From Lucinisca nassula (lineage: Eukaryota > Mollusca > Bivalvia > Lucinida > Lucinidae), in the NCBI GenBank assembly GCA_963580285.1, contig OY757010.1, positions 63,696,406 through 63,760,405 on the forward strand: a DNA stretch of 64,000 bases, given 5' to 3'. Both the position numbers and the translations under genes were made by a program. Below, in pieces: positions 51,811 to 60,796 of this stretch (position 1 is its first letter; each line of letters begins with the position of its first letter). The notes below the pieces were generated by a model. That model was not told the DNA's origin, did not search any database, and saw nothing but the letters and a program-made list of their open reading frames with translations.

Positions 51811-54085
51811 ACAAGAGGCCCATGGGCTACTATGCTCACCAGAGGTCATGTGGTTTATACCATATACAGGCATGGTGCCCATCTTGGTCATGTGACAACA
51901 AAACCACGAATAATGTTTAATTGCCTCACCCCTATATAGGCTTTGCATGTAATTTGGTTTCAATCAGCACAGCTCTTTTACTGGAGAAGAAGATAAAAAT
52001 ACTGAATCTGAGCCATCCAAGACAAAGGTCAGTAATGAGTGAGTGAGTGTTGAGTTTTACGTCCCACCAACAGCTAAGGTCATACGGAGATGCGACCTCG
52101 GTTTAAAGACTCATCTGAAAGTCTGGAGAAGCCCGGGATCGATCCTGCGACCCCTGGTTTACAAGACGAGTAGCGTAACCACAACACCACCGAGGCTTTT
52201 AAAAGGTCAGTAATGACCTTGAACTTTGGAATTGATTAACTTCCATTCACCGGATTGTAAATAATATTTCTGATGCGACCGGCTACCATGCAACCAGTAA
52301 AATCCACTGTCTTGCCCTTTTTCGATACAATTGTCTGAGTGACCAAATTTGACCTTGACGTAAAACAGGTCAAGGTCAACTAAAGGTCATCATTTGAACA
52401 AATTTGGTAGGGCCCGAGTCCCCAATGCTACATACCAAATTTCAAGGTCATCAGCTATTTTGTTCCTGAGAAGAAAATTCTTAAAGTTTTTTACCATATA
52501 GGAGTATGGTGGCCATATTGGTCATGTGACCCAGTCCTTATGAACAAATTTGATTCCCCCTACCCATACAGGCTCCACATGTAATTTGGTTTCAATCAAC
52601 CCAACAGTTGAAAACAGTGGAAAAAACATAAAAAAAAATTACTGAATCTTAGGCATCCAGGAGAAAGGTCAGTAAATGAGCTTGACCTTTGAAATTGATA
52701 AACTTCCATTCAGCTAACTGCAAATATCATTTTTGATGTCACAGCCTAGCAGGCAATCAGAAATATTCACTATTTTGCCTTTTTTCTATACAAATGTCTA
52801 AGTGACCAAATTTGACCTTGACATAAAAAGGTCAAGGTTTAACAAAAGTCATCATTTGAACAAAACTTGGTAGGGCGAGAGTCCCCGATGCTGCATACCA
52901 AGTTTCAAGATCATCGGCCATTCGGTTCTTGAGAAGAAATTCAAAGGTTTTTACCATATATGGGCATGGCAGCCATATTGGTCGTGTGACCCAGTCCTCA
53001 CGAACAAACTTTAGTTCCCCCATTCCATAGAGGCTCCACATGTAATTTGGTTTAAATTGGCCAAGTAGTTTAAGTGAAGAAGAAGATAAAAATACTGAAT
53101 CTGAGCCGTCCTGGACAAAGGTCAGTAAATGACCTTGACCTTTGAAAATGATAAACTTCCATTCAGCTGATTGCAAATACCATTTCTGATGCCACTAGCT
53201 ACCATACAATCAGAAAAATCCACTGTTTTGCCTTTTTTTTCCAAACAAATGTCTAAATGACCTAATTTGACCTTGACGTAAAAAAGGTCAAGGTCAACCA
53301 AAGGTCATCATTTGAACAAATTTGGTAGGGCCGGAGTCCCCGATGCTGCATACCAAGTTTCAAGATCATCGGCCATTCGGTTCTTGAGAAGAAGATATTA
53401 AAAGGTTTTTACCATATATGGGCATGGAGGCCATACTGGTCATGTGACCCAGTCCTCACAAACAAACTTTCATTCCCCCATTCCATAGAGGCTCCACATG
53501 TAATTTGGTTTCAACTGGCCAAGTACTTTAAGTGAAGAAGAAGATAAAAATACTCAATTTGAGCCGTCCTGGACAAAGGTAGGTAAATGACCTTGACCTT
53601 TGAAACTGATAAACTTCCATTCAGCTGATTGCAAATACCATTTCTGATGCCACTAGCTACCATGCAATCAGAAAAATCCACAGTTTTACCTTTTTTCCAT
53701 ACAAATATCTAAATGACCAAATTTGACCTTGACGTAAAAACAGGTCAGGGCCAACCAAAGGTCATCATTTGAACAAACTAGGGAGGGCCGGAGTCCCCGA
53801 TGCTACATACCAAGTTTCAAGATCATCGGCTATTCGGTTCTTGAGAAGAAGATTTTTAAAGGTTTTTGCCATATGTGGGCATGGCGGCCATATTGGTCAT
53901 GGTCCTCACGAACAAACTTTCATTCCCCTTCCCATAGAGGCTCCACATGTAATTTGGTTTCAAATGGCCAAGTAGTTTCAGAGGAGATGTTGTTTGAAAA
54001 TGTTGACGACGCAGAGGACAACGACAGACGACGGACCAATGCCTATACTATAAGCTCCCCCAGAGCCTTCAGCTCTGGTGAGCTA
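51811..54085 (+). mobile_element. ACAAGAG element B, complete, inserted in a tandem array
   Basis: 5' end ACAAGAGGCCCATGGGCTAC then GCTCACCAGAG. 3' end CCAGAGCCTTCAGCTCTGG then TGAGCTA. GCTCACCAGAG and CTCTGGTGAGC are exact inverted complements. Inside are five ~440-bp units (GGCATGGCGGCCATATTGGT, GAGTCCCCGATGCTGCATAC, CATGTAATTTGGTTT, AAAGGTCATCATTTGAAC) and a SINE-A. No ORF of note. Confidence 0.8.
52024..52216 (-). mobile_element. SINE-A with 15-bp target duplication
   Basis: Body 52039-52201, reverse. AAAGGTCAGTAATGA is present at 52024-52038 and 52202-52216. It inserted into element B. Confidence 0.92.
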
Positions 54086-54250
54086 AAAAGGGGGTTCACT
54101 TTGAACTTTGCTGGTGACCTGATGTTCTTCACACTTCAATGACCATCAAAGAAGGGGGTTCACTTAAACGTTGCTGGTGGCCTGATGTTATTCATACTAC
54201 AATGAACATCAAAGAAGGGGATTCACTTAAACTTTGCTTGTGATCCAATT
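54086..54250 (+). repeat. 64-bp tandem array, right part
   Basis: Resumes in register with AGGGGGTTCACTTTGAACTT and continues for about two and a half units. Confidence 0.85.
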
Positions 54251-54375
54251 TAAAACATACTTCAATATATATTTAAAAATTACGTTCATTTCTTCCATCA
54301 TGTTAACAAGTGCATAAAATGAGAACCCTTCAAAACCCAACTTTGTATAAAGAGATCAGGGGTTTACAGGGTTAA

Positions 54376-54544
54376 ACCAGCCCCCGCCCACTGGGGCTTG
54401 AAGAAATAGATGGGCTGCATGATGCTTCCATACAGAGCTGAAACTGACCACACGTGAGTACTAGTAAACCGCTTAGAGGATCTAAGCCCGACCATGCTTA
54501 TAAACCCTATTGATTTCATGGGGTGACAGGGCTTGAGATGTCAT
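54376..54544 (+). mobile_element. SINE-B, 5' part
   Basis: CCCCCGCCCACTGGGGCTTG, GATGGGCTGCATGATGCTTC, CGCTTAGAGGATCTAAGCCC. Cut after GGGCTTGAGATGTCAT. Confidence 0.8.
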
Positions 54545-54975
54545 ATTCAGAGTCAAAGTCAGTGTTCAGATTCCAGGCCATTTTTCAATGTTCAAAGGGC
54601 AATAACTCCAAAAGTAGGCAATCCAGAGTTATGGTTCATGCGCTCTGCACATCGTCTCACAGTGCTTTACATTTGTGTGAAGTTTCATGAAAATATCTCA
54701 AATGGTTTTTGAGTTATCATGAATAACCGAATTTTGGTTGCCATTTTTCAATGTTCAAAGGGCAATAACTCCTAAAGTATGCAATCCAGGGTTATGGTTC
54801 ATGCGCTCTGCACATCGTCTCATAGTGCTTTACATTTGTGTGAAGTTTCATGAAAATACCTCAAACGGTTTTTGAGTTATCATGAATAAGGGAATTAAGG
54901 AATTAGATAATTACGGAATCACAGAAGGACAAGGAAAATCCAATATAGGCCCCACTTTTTCAAAGCGGGGCTATA
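54545..54975 (+). repeat. family E element with terminal hairpin
   Basis: Two ~170-bp units (TTCAATGTTCAAAGGGCAAT, CGCTCTGCACATCGTCTCA, AAGTTTCATGAAAATA) and a 3' hairpin GGCCCCACTTTTTCAAAGCG-GGGCT. Related units at 59340-59900. Confidence 0.6.
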
Positions 54976-55721
54976 AAAAGAAAAATTTAAACACTTTTAA
55001 AAGAGCCTGATGCTGTTGACACCAATACTCTGAAGGTGAGAGAAATCGCTCTAGGTCTTCTGTACTTTCATACAAGTGAGCTAGAATTTAATGGAACAGC
55101 AAGCATGATCTCATGTTTTGATTGGAAAGGATTAAGATAGATTAAAAGCATCTTGGTAGAGTGGTATAAATATATTGTGATAAATATTCTAAATCTGAGT
55201 AAGTTATCAAACAACATATATCAACACAAAATCAGCCAATTCAAAACAGCAATTTGAAAGCTTAACCCCTATCCTGCTGAATAAATTATTTAAGCCACAA
55301 CCATTTCTAACTATCAACCAATCAAATTGCATGACATATGAGCCCAACAAAGCGAATTTGTGTCTTCTAGCATTCCGTCATGACACATTTTAACTGCGCA
55401 TGCCCAGCCATTCAGAGGGGCCAGGGATATGGCTTTCTGTCTGAAGGTCATGTATGAGCGAGCAGCGAAGGTTCTGGCGAGACTGCGTGGATGCGCAGGC
55501 TCGCCTGAACCTTCACTGCTCGCACAGGCGATAAGTACCAAAATCGCTTGACGGGGCCCATATCATTTATTTGTTCAATTCACAAGCTGCATGACCAACA
55601 GTGCAGATTCTGAAAAGATGTCTTCAGAAACCATCTGATCTGGATCTACAGTTTGCAAAGGCAGTGGTTGTCATGTTCAGCAGGATAAGGGTTAAAAAGT
55701 GAGCAATTCTGCAAAAACATT
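54976..55721. other. intergenic sequence with a short inverted repeat
   Basis: A foldback GAGCGAGCAGCGAAGGTTCT...CGAACCTTCACTGCTCGC-like lies at about 55456-55525. Otherwise nothing recognised. Confidence 0.4.
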
Positions 55722-55932
55722 CATCACTAAAACACGCCTATATAATTTTGACCCCCTTGAACCCCACTTTATATAGTAAAACTGGGGTATACAGGGGTAA
55801 ACCTTATTTTTCCCTAATGAGTACCCATAATCTATATTTTGAGCTGAAATAAGAAAAATATCTTAATTTTTCATTTGAAAAATTTTTGGCGTAAAATTTG
55901 CAATGTATTTGAACAGGCGTGTTTTCGTAATG
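55722..55932 (-). mobile_element. HP2 element (type II), hairpin arm deleted
   Basis: CATCACTAAAACACGCCTAT start, CCCACTTTATATAGTAAAAC, TAATGAGTACCCATAATCTA, end GGCGTGTTTTCGTAATG. Confidence 0.85.
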
Positions 55933-55939
55933 CAGTTTA

Positions 55940-56222
55940 CCAAACAAGTTATTTTACGGGAATGGATACACCTTCAACTCTTTCATACTTTAAAAGGAAA
56001 GAATTTTAGAGATCAGCTCTTGAAGGAAACATTTTAAGGTGGTCTACTCTAAACCCATTTTGTACTGGATATAGCTAAGGACCATTTAAAAATTTAAGGG
56101 TGTCAGGTTCTGTTTTCTTAAAAATTAATTTGGAAATGGCTGAAATTTTCACAAAACAGTGTAGGCCCTGATCAGGTGCCACATCCTGCAGCATATGATC
56201 TAGGCCTGCACTGTTTGCCAAT
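55940..56222. repeat. TTAA-MITE scrap and family G palindrome
   Basis: 55955-56040 resembles the left end of the TTAA MITE (GGGAATGGATACACCTTCAA). 56155-56222 is a family G palindrome (CAGTGTAGGCCCTGATCAGG...GATCTAGGCCTGCACTG). Confidence 0.6.
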
Positions 56223-56224
56223 TA

Positions 56225-56430
56225 CAGTAAAATTCCGCTATTAAGACCACCTAAAATTAGGAATAATTCTGCTATAAAAAACTTATTTTGAAGGGTACAC
56301 TGAATTTTTCTTTGTGTTTTTGGCCTACAATGTCCTCTGGCCGTGGACCACCTTTGGGACTGTTCAAAAGTGGTCTTAAAGACCACTTTTGAACAGTCCC
56401 AAAGGTGGTCTTAATATAGGAATTTTACTG
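56225..56430. mobile_element. pogo/Tigger-like MITE
   Basis: CAGTAAAATTCCGCTATTAA at the left and its near complement ending AGGAATTTTACTG at the right, flanked by TA. An internal 34-bp palindrome (TTGGGACTGTTCAAAAGTGG / complement) lies at its right half. Confidence 0.7.
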
Positions 56431-56569
56431 TACTTGTTTTGAAGTTTCTGGCACAAAATGGTTTTAAAAAAAAGAATTTGCTCCTGGTCAATGTCAATCC
56501 AGATTTTGACTAAAGAAAGATAAAGTAAAAAAAAAATGAGCAAATGCCCCACAGGATCTTCAGAGAAGT

Positions 56570-56645
56570 CTGTGTGACAAACAGAGACTCAGACCAGCCT
56601 GCACATCTGCATAATCTGATCAGAGTCTTCGCTGACTCCATGAAC
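56570..56645. repeat. family H imperfect palindrome
   Basis: GACTCAGACCAGCCTGCACA...ATAATCTGATCAGAGTCTTC. Same family as 15000-15070 and 36770-36835. Confidence 0.65.
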
Positions 56646-56934
56646 TGGGATTTCCAAAAAGCAATGCCATAGTTGGTGGATGTGCAAGCTGATATCAATC
56701 TTCAGTGTTCCCACATGTGTTACTGTAGGATTTTATGTGTGCTGGTTCAAATGTCTTCTACTATGAAATTTTGCCTTGTGCCTTAAGGGTAAAACAAGTT
56801 CCCTTTTCAACTTATCACAAGGCTAATGGTGGACCCTGATCAGCAGTATGATATGGTTTTCTCTTTTTTAAGTACATGTAAAAATAGGAATGTATGATTG
56901 GAATGTAAAATTTTTGGCAATCTCAATTTATGTC

Positions 56935-57393
56935 TTAATTTTTGTCACCCATAACTTCTCTCATGGATTTAAAATATAGTGTATCTGATTCTACAGCTTC
57001 ATCTTCTTTAGTCTCTGAAACAGTTAGTTTTTCTTCTATCACAGTGTCTTTTATGATTTGTACTTCTAAACTATCTAATCCTTTAAACGTATTTCTATGT
57101 ATATTCTTATTTGCTTTCTTAATATTTGCTTTATTTTTACTATCAAGTAGTGGTTCTGGTCCTATACTTTTATCTATATCAGCTTTGTCTATATCAATTC
57201 TTTCCTGAGCATGTTTCAGTTTTCTCTTCATCCTCGCCAGTCCACCTTCTGCCGTGTCAATTCTAAGATTGTCAAAGTCTGCTAGGCCATATTCTGCTGT
57301 ACCGAGTCCAACAAATCCTTTCTTAGAACCTTTTGATGGTAAAGAGATGTTGAAAACTTGAGCACTGTTCAAGGTTCCTATTGCTGTTTTATT
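56935..57393 (-). CDS. terminal exon, galactocerebrosidase-like (GH59) C-terminus with charged tail
   Basis: Open for 152 codons and a TAA, with a polypyrimidine-poor but valid acceptor TTATAATTACAG just upstream (- strand) and no ATG needed. It starts NKTAIGTLNSAQVFNISLP and continues KKGFVGLGTAEYGLADFDNL. The G-W/F-x-x-(I/L)GT ... FDN pattern is that of the last strands of the C-terminal lectin-like domain of galactocerebrosidases, lysosomal enzymes that remove galactose from galactosylceramide. The next ~100 residues are highly charged (KADIDKSIGPEP, NIHRNTFKGLDSLE, EEKLTVSETKEDEAVESDTL) and are not expected in that family. Upstream exons should lie beyond 57400 and were not found here. 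It is the only frame in the 48-64 kb region with coding character and no repeat match. Confidence 0.5.
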   Translation of the reverse strand, partial: NKTAIGTLNSAQVFNISLPSKGSKKGFVGLGTAEYGLADFDNLRIDTAEGGLARMKRKLKHAQERIDIDKADIDKSIGPEPLLDSKNKANIKKANKNIHRNTFKGLDSLEVQIIKDTVIEEKLTVSETKEDEAVESDTLYFKSMREVMGDKN

Positions 57394-57601
57394 CTGTAAT
57401 TATAAGGGAAGAAACTAGGGATGTAAACAATACATTCAACTATCAAAGCATAGCAACAGTGACCTTGGCAATAATGCTGTTTTGATCGTAAAGTGACAAA
57501 TATAGTAATAGTATTGGATATAGTGTGTTCACTAGCACAACAGTTTCAATACCTGGTAGTTCCAGTTAAACTCAACACCTGATATGACCTTGTGTAGTTA
57601 T

Positions 57602-57750
57602 TAATGGCTGTTTGGACAATAGTCAAATCTAATGTCCCGAGGTGTTGTGCACGACCTAAAGCACTATTGCTGAAGGCCTCAGGCAATAGTGCATCAGGTT
57701 GTCCACAACACCAAGGGACAATAGGTTTGACTATTTCCAAACAGCCATTA
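57602..57750. mobile_element. 149-bp palindromic MITE
   Basis: Arms TAATGGCTGTTTGGACAATA...GTGTTGTG and CACAACACC...TTTCCAAACAGCCATTA, with an inner hairpin GCACTATTGC...GCAATAGTGC. Confidence 0.8.
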
Positions 57751-57984
57751 GATTAACCAATCCAGTATACAGACAAATTATTTTATGGATGCTTTCCTGT
57801 GTAATTGGAATCACTCAGACGGCATTGTTTACATTTCTGTGATAGCAGTCACATACTGTTGCCTAGATATGGTTCCCTGCTTCAACTGCATTGCATGTCA
57901 AAATGATGATAACAGGAAAACCAACCCAACCATCCAACAGTCAAAACTAGACAAAGTGCCCAGTGGGGCACGTATACCCCCGAC

Positions 57985-59330
57985 CAGTGCCATCACCTCA
58001 GCTGAAAATAGCAATGTCAAAAGTGATGACAATGTTTCTCTAAAAGTAGCCATAGTGACCTTGACTTGAGGCTATGACCTTGAAAGTAGATCTTGCTCGA
58101 GATACTATCATAAGCACCTTTTGTGTGAGGTTATATTAAAATCTGTTAATAAATGTAGTGGTAGAGCGATGACAAAGGTTTTCTAAAAATAGCCACAGTG
58201 ACCGTGACCTTGAGGCCATGACCTTGAAAGTCAAAGCAACTTGAGATATTATCATAAGAAATATTTGTGTGAAGTTCTATTAAAATCAATCAATAAATGT
58301 AGGCGCTATAGCGATGACAAAGTTTTTCTAAAAATAGCCACAGTGATCTTGACCTTGAAAGTCAAACTCCCTGGAGATATTGTCATAAGGAACATTTGTG
58401 TGAAGTTATATTGAAATCGGTGAAGAAATGTAAGCGCTAGGTGTGATGACAAAGTTTTTTCTAAAAATAGCCGCAGTAACCTTGACCTTGAAAGTCAAAC
58501 TCGCTCGAGGTATTGTCATAAGGAACATTTTTGTGACGTTATATTGAAATCAGTGAAGAAATGTTGTCGCTAGAGTGATGACAATGTTTTTCTAAAAATA
58601 GCCACTGTGACCTTGACATTGAAAGTCGAAATCGCTCGAGATACTGTCATAAGGAACATTTGTGTGAAGTTGTATTGAAATCGGTGAAGAAATGTAAGCG
58701 CTAGAGTGATGACAAAGTTTTTCTGAGTGACCTTGACCTTGAAAGTGGAACTCGCTCGAGATACTGTCATAAGGAACATTTGTGTAAAGTTATATTGAAA
58801 TAGGTGAAGAAATGTAGGCACTAGCGCGATGACAAAGTTTTTCTAAAAATAGCCACAGTGACCTTGACAGTGAGGTCACGACCTTGAAAGTCAAACTCGC
58901 TCGAGATATTGTCATAAGTAACATTTGTGTGAAGTTATATTGAAATTGGTGGAGAAATAAAGGCACTATAGCAATGACTTTTTTTTTTCTAAAAATAGCC
59001 ACAGTGACCTTGACCTTGAGGTCATGAGCATGAACGTCACACTCACTCGAGATAGTGTCCTAAGGAACATTTGTGTGAAGTTATATTGAAATTGGTAAAG
59101 AAATGTAGGTGCTAGAGCGAGGACAAAGTTTTTCTAAAAATATCCACAGTGACCTTGAGTTTGAGGTTACCACCCTGAAAGTAGAACTCGCTCGAAATAT
59201 TGTCATAAGGAACATTTGTGTGAAGTAATATTGAAATTGGTGAAGAAATGTAGGCGCTAGACCAATGACAAAGTTTTTCTAAAAATAGCCACAGTGACCT
59301 TGACCTTGAGGTCATAACCTTGAAAGTCGA
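57985..59330 (+). repeat. family D tandem array
   Basis: About nine degenerate units of 115-150 bp: GTGACCTTGACCTTGA, GAAAGTCGAACTCGCTCGAG, ATTGTCATAAGGAACATTTG, TGAAGTTATATTGAAAT, GCGATGACAAAGTTTTTCTA. Inverse of the 8840-10290 array. Confidence 0.75.
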
Positions 59331-59339
59331 ACTCCCCCA

Positions 59340-59995
59340 TTCTATAATTGTGCTTTACATTTTTTTCAAGTTTCATGAAATTATCTCAAACGGTTTGAAA
59401 GTTACAGAGTGGACACAAGTGTATGGTAAAAATTGCAAGTTATAACATTCAAAGGGCAATAACTCTGAAAGTAGAAAAGCAAAAGTTACGGGTCATGTGT
59501 TCTGCACGTCGTCTCATAGTGTTTAACATTTATGTGAAGTTTCATGAAAATATGTCAAGCAGTTTAAAAGTTATGGAGCGGACACAAAAATGCAAGTTAT
59601 AACATTCAAAGGGCAATAACTCTGAAAGTAGAAAAGCAAGAGTTACGGTTCATGTGTTCTGCACATCGTCTCATGGTGTTTAACATTTATGTGAAGTTTC
59701 ATGAAAATATATCAAGCAGATTAAAAGTTATGGAGCGGACACGAAAATGCAACTTATAACATTCAAAGGGCAATAACTCTAAAAGTAGAAAAGCAAGAGT
59801 TACAGTTCATGTTTTCTGCACGTCGTCTCATGGTGTTTATCATTTATGTGAAGTTTCATGAAAATATGTCAAGTGGTTTAAAAGTTATGGAGCGGACACA
59901 CAAATGTTTACAGACACACAAACACACACACACACACAAAGAAAATACGAAAACTATATACCCCCATGGTATACTCCTTATGCCGGGGGTATAAT
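59340..59995 (+). repeat. family E array with 157-bp period and terminal hairpin
   Basis: ATTCAAAGGGCAATAACTCT recurs at 59447, 59604 and 59761 (157 bp). It ends with an (CA)n block and the palindrome TATACCCCCATGG...GCCGGGGGTATA at 59957-59992. Confidence 0.8.
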
Positions 59996-60142
59996 TATTG
60001 GATGGTGATATGCTTAAAACTGGTTCAAAATCATCTCATAGCCAAAAATAAATCGTAACACTTGATATAAGAAATTGAGTAATAAATACATTTATTTTAT
60101 AGCACACTGAAAAGGAATACCTTACCATAATTATCTGCTTCA

Positions 60143-60361
60143 AGGGGAATGGGAACAACTGGCAGGTTCTGCCATGTTTCAAAGTGAGACAACTTTTGGA
60201 AGTTTCTGTTTGCTTTTCTATAAGTTCAATCCCATGGAAAAAGAGTTCAACTCTTAACTCCTCAGGAGCTAATTCTTCCCTTTAAAAGTTGACCCCTATT
60301 GACATGGCAGACAAAAATACTTTTGGAGGAGTTGCCTCCCCGGAAGGTGTATCCATTCCCC
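60143..60361. mobile_element. TTAA-flanked MITE, second copy
   Basis: AGGGGAATGGGAACAACT at the left and GTATCCATTCCCCTTAA at the right. Internal CTCCTCAGGAGCTAATTC palindrome. Left flank is TTCA, right is TTAA. Confidence 0.6.
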
Positions 60362-60551
60362 TTAAGCCTCTAGAGACTATAATCAACCATCAGTGGCTCA
60401 AACTACTTCTCTAACAATATCCCATAGTCCTATCACTATACAGACTGGTTATTGAAATGGTGAGTCCAAAACTGCCCAATAACACTAAGAGTAAGTAAAC
60501 TGATCCTTCACACCCTACAAAAATTAACCCTTCATGTATATCAGGTAAACA

Positions 60552-60788
60552 AGTGGCTGAAATGAACACCCTTCTTAAACCCCTCTTAATATAGAGAAAA
60601 ATGGGGTTTGCAGTGGTATACATTTTTTTCTTATTTCTTCTCCAATACATAGGTTGTTGGTACACATTAGGACTCTCTCAAGGAGGCAGTTCTAATAAGC
60701 ACATATGACCCATTTGTGAAGTATAAATAAGAAAAAATATCACAAATTTTCATAAGAAAATTAAGAATGTACTATGTATTGTTATGCT
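60552..60788 (-). mobile_element. HP2 element, degenerate
   Basis: GAACACCCTTCTTAAACCC, AATATAGAGAAAAATGGGG, GTTGGTACACATTAGGACTC, GGCAGTTCTAATAAGCAC and a worn right end (TATTGTTATG). Confidence 0.75.
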
Positions 60789-60796
60789 ACCAAAAA

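Noticed and set aside
57546..57740. - strand ORF of 64 codons (WCCGQPDALLPEAFSNSALG)
   Set aside because: Lies within the palindromic MITE at 57602-57750.
60120..60185. Upstream exon for the GH59-like gene (FETWQNLPVVPIPLEADNYG with a GTAAGG donor on the - strand)
   Set aside because: Most of it lies in the TTAA MITE copy at 60143-60361, homologous to 48386-48621, so the frame is coincidental.
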